DNA of 8,493 bases from a bacterium (lineage in GTDB: Bacteria; Cyanobacteriota; Vampirovibrionia; Gastranaerophilales; Gastranaerophilaceae). The position numbers and the translations under genes are program-made. Under the pieces are notes generated by a model. The model was given only the letters and a program-made list of their open reading frames with translations, did no database searches and was not told the origin of the DNA. Positions 6,296 to 8,493 of the stretch are shown one piece after another. Location of the stretch: NCBI GenBank assembly GCA_017541565.1, contig JAFXYU010000300.1, positions 1 to 8,493 on the forward strand, read 5' to 3'. Position 1 is the first letter of the stretch. Every line of letters starts with the position of its first letter.

Positions 6296-6691
6296 ATGCG
6301 TGTACAGCCAATCAGTCAACAAAACAGCACATCTTTTGGTAAAATTTATGCAAAAACCAAAAAGTTTTCTGCCGAGCAAAAAGAGATTTCAAACCTAATT
6401 ACAAAAGAATTTGCCAAACGAGGGAAATCGATGAAAACTTTTGCTGAGGAATATGAAAAATACGGATTTAATTTTATACTGAAACCATTGGAAAATAACT
6501 TACTATCGCTTGAAGCCACCAACAAATTTTCTGTATTAAAATGGTTTTTTCAGAAAGATTATTCCGATAAAAGAATGTTTCATATAGGAGTCTATAACAA
6601 AGAAGCCGCTAAATATGTTTTAAATGATTTGGAGTACAACAAAGCACTCTTTAAATTTGTAAATTTAAGTGTAAAAGATTGCCTTAATTAG
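6296..6691 (+). CDS. Hypothetical protein, 131 residues, with an N-terminal 'SFG' tag
   Basis: I do not recognise this family. The protein is basic and soluble, with no signal peptide or membrane segment. It begins MRVQPISQQNSTSFGKI, a polar, Ser/Asn/Gln-rich start ending in Phe-Gly; many small proteins of gut Gastranaerophilales, as I recall them, open in a similar way. The body looks mostly helical, with charged stretches such as KFSAEQKEISNLITKEFAKR (23-42) and EEYEKYGFNF. The gene is real on coding grounds: a good Shine-Dalgarno AAGGGG (6284-6289) with a 6-base spacer, and no competing ORF. It lies 45 bases downstream of glgA on the same strand and ends in a 4-base overlap with the stop of the convergent guanylate kinase. 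A glycogen-related role would be guesswork from position only. Confidence 0.7.
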   Translation: MRVQPISQQNSTSFGKIYAKTKKFSAEQKEISNLITKEFAKRGKSMKTFAEEYEKYGFNFILKPLENNLLSLEATNKFSVLKWFFQKDYSDKRMFHIGVYNKEAAKYVLNDLEYNKALFKFVNLSVKDCLN

Positions 6692-7455
6692 TCTTTCGGA
6701 ACTAAAATATTTTCTAATGATTCAACGGCATTATCAATAGTATCATTGACTATTTTGTAATCAAATTTTTCCGCATTTTTCATCTCTGTTTTTATTGCGC
6801 TCAATCTCTTCTGAATGGCTTCTTCGGATTCGGTATTGCGGCCTCTCAAGCGTGCTTCCAATTCCTCTAATGACGGCGGGGCTACGAAAATTAAAACTGC
6901 TTCCGGTATTAATTTTTTTACTTTCAATGCGCCTTTTGTATCAAGTTTAAGTATAACATTATCTGTTTTTTCAAGCATGTACTTTAGGGAATCTTTCTTT
7001 GTTCCGTAGTAATTTCCGGAAAAAATTGCCCATTCCAAGAACTCGCCATTTTCCATTCCGTGGTAAAAATCTTCATCTTTTACAAAATAATAATCGACAC
7101 CGTTCACTTCCCCGGGACGGATCGGTCTGGTTGTATGTGAAACAGAAAGTTTAAATTCGGGGTGCTTGCTTAAAAAAGTTTTTAAAATAGTATCTTTTCC
7201 GACGCCGGATGAACCTGAAAGGATATATATTTTATTGTTTGGATTAATTTTAAATCGGTCGATTTTTGAAATATTTTGTGTTGCTTGAAACTCGGCAGAA
7301 GAAACTCTCCCCCATATTCCAAAATCTTTGTTGAAATCTTGGTTCTGCGTTTTTATCTTTTTACCGGCAACCAATCCCGTAGTTGCAGCAACACTTCCCG
7401 CTATTGCGCTGCAAAGAATTTTGCCATCTATATTTCCAGGCGCAGCAATCTTCAC
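6688..7455 (-). CDS. gmk: Guanylate kinase with N-terminal membrane-anchor-like extension
   Basis: This 255-residue protein would phosphorylate GMP to GDP with ATP. The kinase part begins near residue 75. Its P-loop is GSSGVGKDT (81-89), the GMP-binding segment is SHTTRPIRPGEVNGVDYYF (106-124), followed by GNYYGT, and the LID is RLRGRNTESEEAIQKRL. All are close to textbook Gmk. The first 70 residues are not part of the usual family (about 180-207 residues). They hold a hydrophobic Gly/Ala-rich stretch, ILCSAIAGSVAATTGLVAG (13-31), then KKIK and a polar linker. Positive charges after the stretch suggest a membrane anchor with the kinase in the cytosol. The start is GTG with AAAGGG upstream (7463-7468); no Met lies between it and the P-loop, so the extension is probably translated. 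It shares about 60% identity with the upstream paralog without gaps. Confidence 0.85.
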   Translation of the reverse strand: MKIAAPGNIDGKILCSAIAGSVAATTGLVAGKKIKTQNQDFNKDFGIWGRVSSAEFQATQNISKIDRFKINPNNKIYILSGSSGVGKDTILKTFLSKHPEFKLSVSHTTRPIRPGEVNGVDYYFVKDEDFYHGMENGEFLEWAIFSGNYYGTKKDSLKYMLEKTDNVILKLDTKGALKVKKLIPEAVLIFVAPPSLEELEARLRGRNTESEEAIQKRLSAIKTEMKNAEKFDYKIVNDTIDNAVESLENILVPKD

Positions 7456-7524
7456 AAATTACCCTTTCTTTTGTCTTACTATTTATAAAACTTGTAAATA
7501 TTTTTTTTGCTAGTGAATTTTGGC

Positions 7525-8067
7525 TTACAGCATTATTTTTTCAAGTTGTGCAAGCGCATTTTCTATTGTATCATTTACAACTTTATAGTCAAAGTATTTT
7601 GAGTTTTCTATTTCAAGTTTAATAGATGCAAGGCGTTTTTGAATAGCCTCTTCTGTTTCCGTGTGTCTGCCTCTCAACCTTGCCTCAAGTTCTTCAAATG
7701 ATGGCGGAGCAATAAAAATCAGGTGGGCTTCCGGCATGAGTTTTTTTACGTTAAGCGCGCCTTTTGTATCAATTTCAAGAATCAAATTTTCTCCTCTTTT
7801 TAGGCATTTTTCAACGTATTCCTTTTTTGTACCGTAGCAATTCCCCGAAAATTCAGCCCACTCCAAAAATTCATTGTTTTTAATACAGTTACCAAAATCT
7901 TCTTGTGTTAAAAAGAAGTAATTAACTCCGTCAATTTCTCCTTCACGCTTAGATCTTGTCGTACAAGAAATTGATAACTTAAAATCTTTATGTTTTTCAA
8001 GAAACGCTTTTATCAGAGTTCCCTTGCCGACGCCGGAGGAGCCGGAAATTACGAATAATTTTGTCAT
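7525..8067 (-). CDS. gmk: Guanylate kinase, standard-length paralog
   Basis: This is a 180-residue cytosolic GMP kinase. The P-loop is GSSGVGKGT (9-17). The GMP-binding segment is SCTTRSKREGEIDGVNYFF, in which Cys35 replaces the commoner His, a variant I believe also occurs in other Gmk proteins. GNCYGT and the LID RLRGRHTETEEAIQKRL follow. It is slightly short compared with Gmk of other bacteria (about 185-207), mainly at the C-terminus. About 60% of aligned positions match the downstream paralog with no gap, so the two arose by duplication. Its ATG overlaps the stop of the upstream decarboxylase gene in ATGA, with GAGGGGG just before, which implies translational coupling. Sixty-nine bases separate it from the second gmk. 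Both copies keep the catalytic motifs, so neither looks dead; which one carries the essential housekeeping role is not decidable here. Confidence 0.9.
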   Translation of the reverse strand: MTKLFVISGSSGVGKGTLIKAFLEKHKDFKLSISCTTRSKREGEIDGVNYFFLTQEDFGNCIKNNEFLEWAEFSGNCYGTKKEYVEKCLKRGENLILEIDTKGALNVKKLMPEAHLIFIAPPSFEELEARLRGRHTETEEAIQKRLASIKLEIENSKYFDYKVVNDTIENALAQLEKIML

Positions 8068-8493
8068 TCATCCCCCTCTTTTATTCCTTGATGTACAACG
8101 GTTTCATATTCAAAACTGTTTTTTGATAAAGTAGTAAGTTCGGTAATATCAAATTCTTTATGTATGGTTTCCGGAATCGGTTCATTTGAAACAATATTTT
8201 TGAATGAGTCTGATATTTTTCTTGTGAGTTTTGGTATGTCGTTTTTGTCCAAACAGGCTTCAATGTAGCACATTTTGTTCATAATTTGTGTTACTTTAAG
8301 GGCTTTATCAAAATCTTCCGTTGTTGTAACTCGTGTAGCCCATATGTCACCGTCAAATGCTCTGGCAAACTTTGAGTAGTTCAACTTAGCGATGTCATTA
8401 TATTGGGCATTCGGGTTTTCTGATAAATATCGTTCAATAGTATACCCTTCATTATTTAAAACGATTATAATAGGATGAATGCCGTATCTGAGC
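8064..8493 (-). CDS. Pyruvate/indolepyruvate decarboxylase-like ThDP enzyme, C-terminal part (truncated by the window edge)
   Basis: The reading frame runs in from the right edge; 142 C-terminal residues are visible and the start lies outside. The first residues, LRYGIHPIIIVLNNEGYTIE, match the ThDP-binding domain of the PDC/IPDC/branched-chain 2-oxoacid decarboxylase family. The two Asn (13-14) are the end of the GDG...NN cofactor motif, and the Glu of GYTIE (residue 20) corresponds to the active-site Glu of Zymomonas PDC. NAQYNDIAKLNYSKFARAF and IEACLDKNDIPKL are also family-typical. Such enzymes decarboxylate a 2-oxoacid to an aldehyde, feeding ethanol or higher-alcohol formation; the substrate cannot be told from this part. 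After KNDIPKL the protein continues for about 55 residues, longer than the short tail usual in the family. The stop overlaps the gmk start (ATGA). A shorter reading from TTG at 8384 would be false. Confidence 0.85.
   Translation of the reverse strand, partial: LRYGIHPIIIVLNNEGYTIERYLSENPNAQYNDIAKLNYSKFARAFDGDIWATRVTTTEDFDKALKVTQIMNKMCYIEACLDKNDIPKLTRKISDSFKNIVSNEPIPETIHKEFDITELTTLSKNSFEYETVVHQGIKEGDE

Noticed and set aside
8064..8384. Separate 106-residue protein beginning at a TTG
   Set aside because: The frame stays open to the window edge and the upstream residues carry the PDC-family NN and GYTIE motifs, so this is only the tail of a larger gene.

Overview
The window is AT-rich bacterial chromosome, densely packed and in both orientations. 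The content (GT5 glycogen synthase, phosphomannomutase/phosphoglucomutase, ROK glucokinase, SLT lytic transglycosylase, a soluble histidine kinase, a STAS-like protein, a 2-oxoacid decarboxylase), the low GC and a small protein opening with a short 'PIS..N..SFG' tag suggest a gut non-photosynthetic cyanobacterial relative (Melainabacteria / Gastranaerophilales). That assignment is inference from sequence style; no rRNA or other marker gene is present. No mobile elements, tRNAs, rRNAs or CRISPR arrays were seen.

Layout. (1) 25-1512 (+): phosphomannomutase/phosphoglucomutase, ending in a 4-base overlap with a convergent cytosolic histidine kinase (1509-2276, -). (2) A 149-base divergent intergenic region carries an extended -10 promoter for a ROK-family glucokinase (2426-3370, +). 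A strong bidirectional terminator (3387-3422) separates it from a convergent secreted lytic transglycosylase (3437-4048, -). (3) The transglycosylase has a long leader (about 180 nt from a TATAAT box) that can fold into a set of nested stems, a candidate unidentified structured RNA. Upstream of this lies a small STAS-like protein (4323-4658, -). (4) Divergent from that is glgA (4811-6250, +), whose near-consensus promoter is embedded in two adjacent perfect inverted repeats. A 131-residue protein of unknown function follows (6296-6691, +). (5) The right end is a leftward operon: the C-terminal part of a pyruvate/indolepyruvate-type decarboxylase (running off the window), translationally coupled to a guanylate kinase, then a second guanylate kinase with a 70-residue N-terminal extension containing a hydrophobic segment.

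How the genes may work together: glucokinase (glucose to glucose-6-phosphate), phosphoglucomutase (glucose-6-phosphate to glucose-1-phosphate) and GlgA (ADP-glucose to glycogen) cover most of the path from glucose to glycogen. GlgC and GlgB are not in the window. These genes are neighbours but not one operon. The decarboxylase points to fermentative 2-oxoacid metabolism.

The most interesting items are the structured leader before the transglycosylase, the double palindrome around the glgA promoter, the tandem guanylate kinase paralogs with one apparent membrane-anchored copy, and the histidine kinase with a degenerate ATP-binding G1 box. None amounts to a demonstrated new system.
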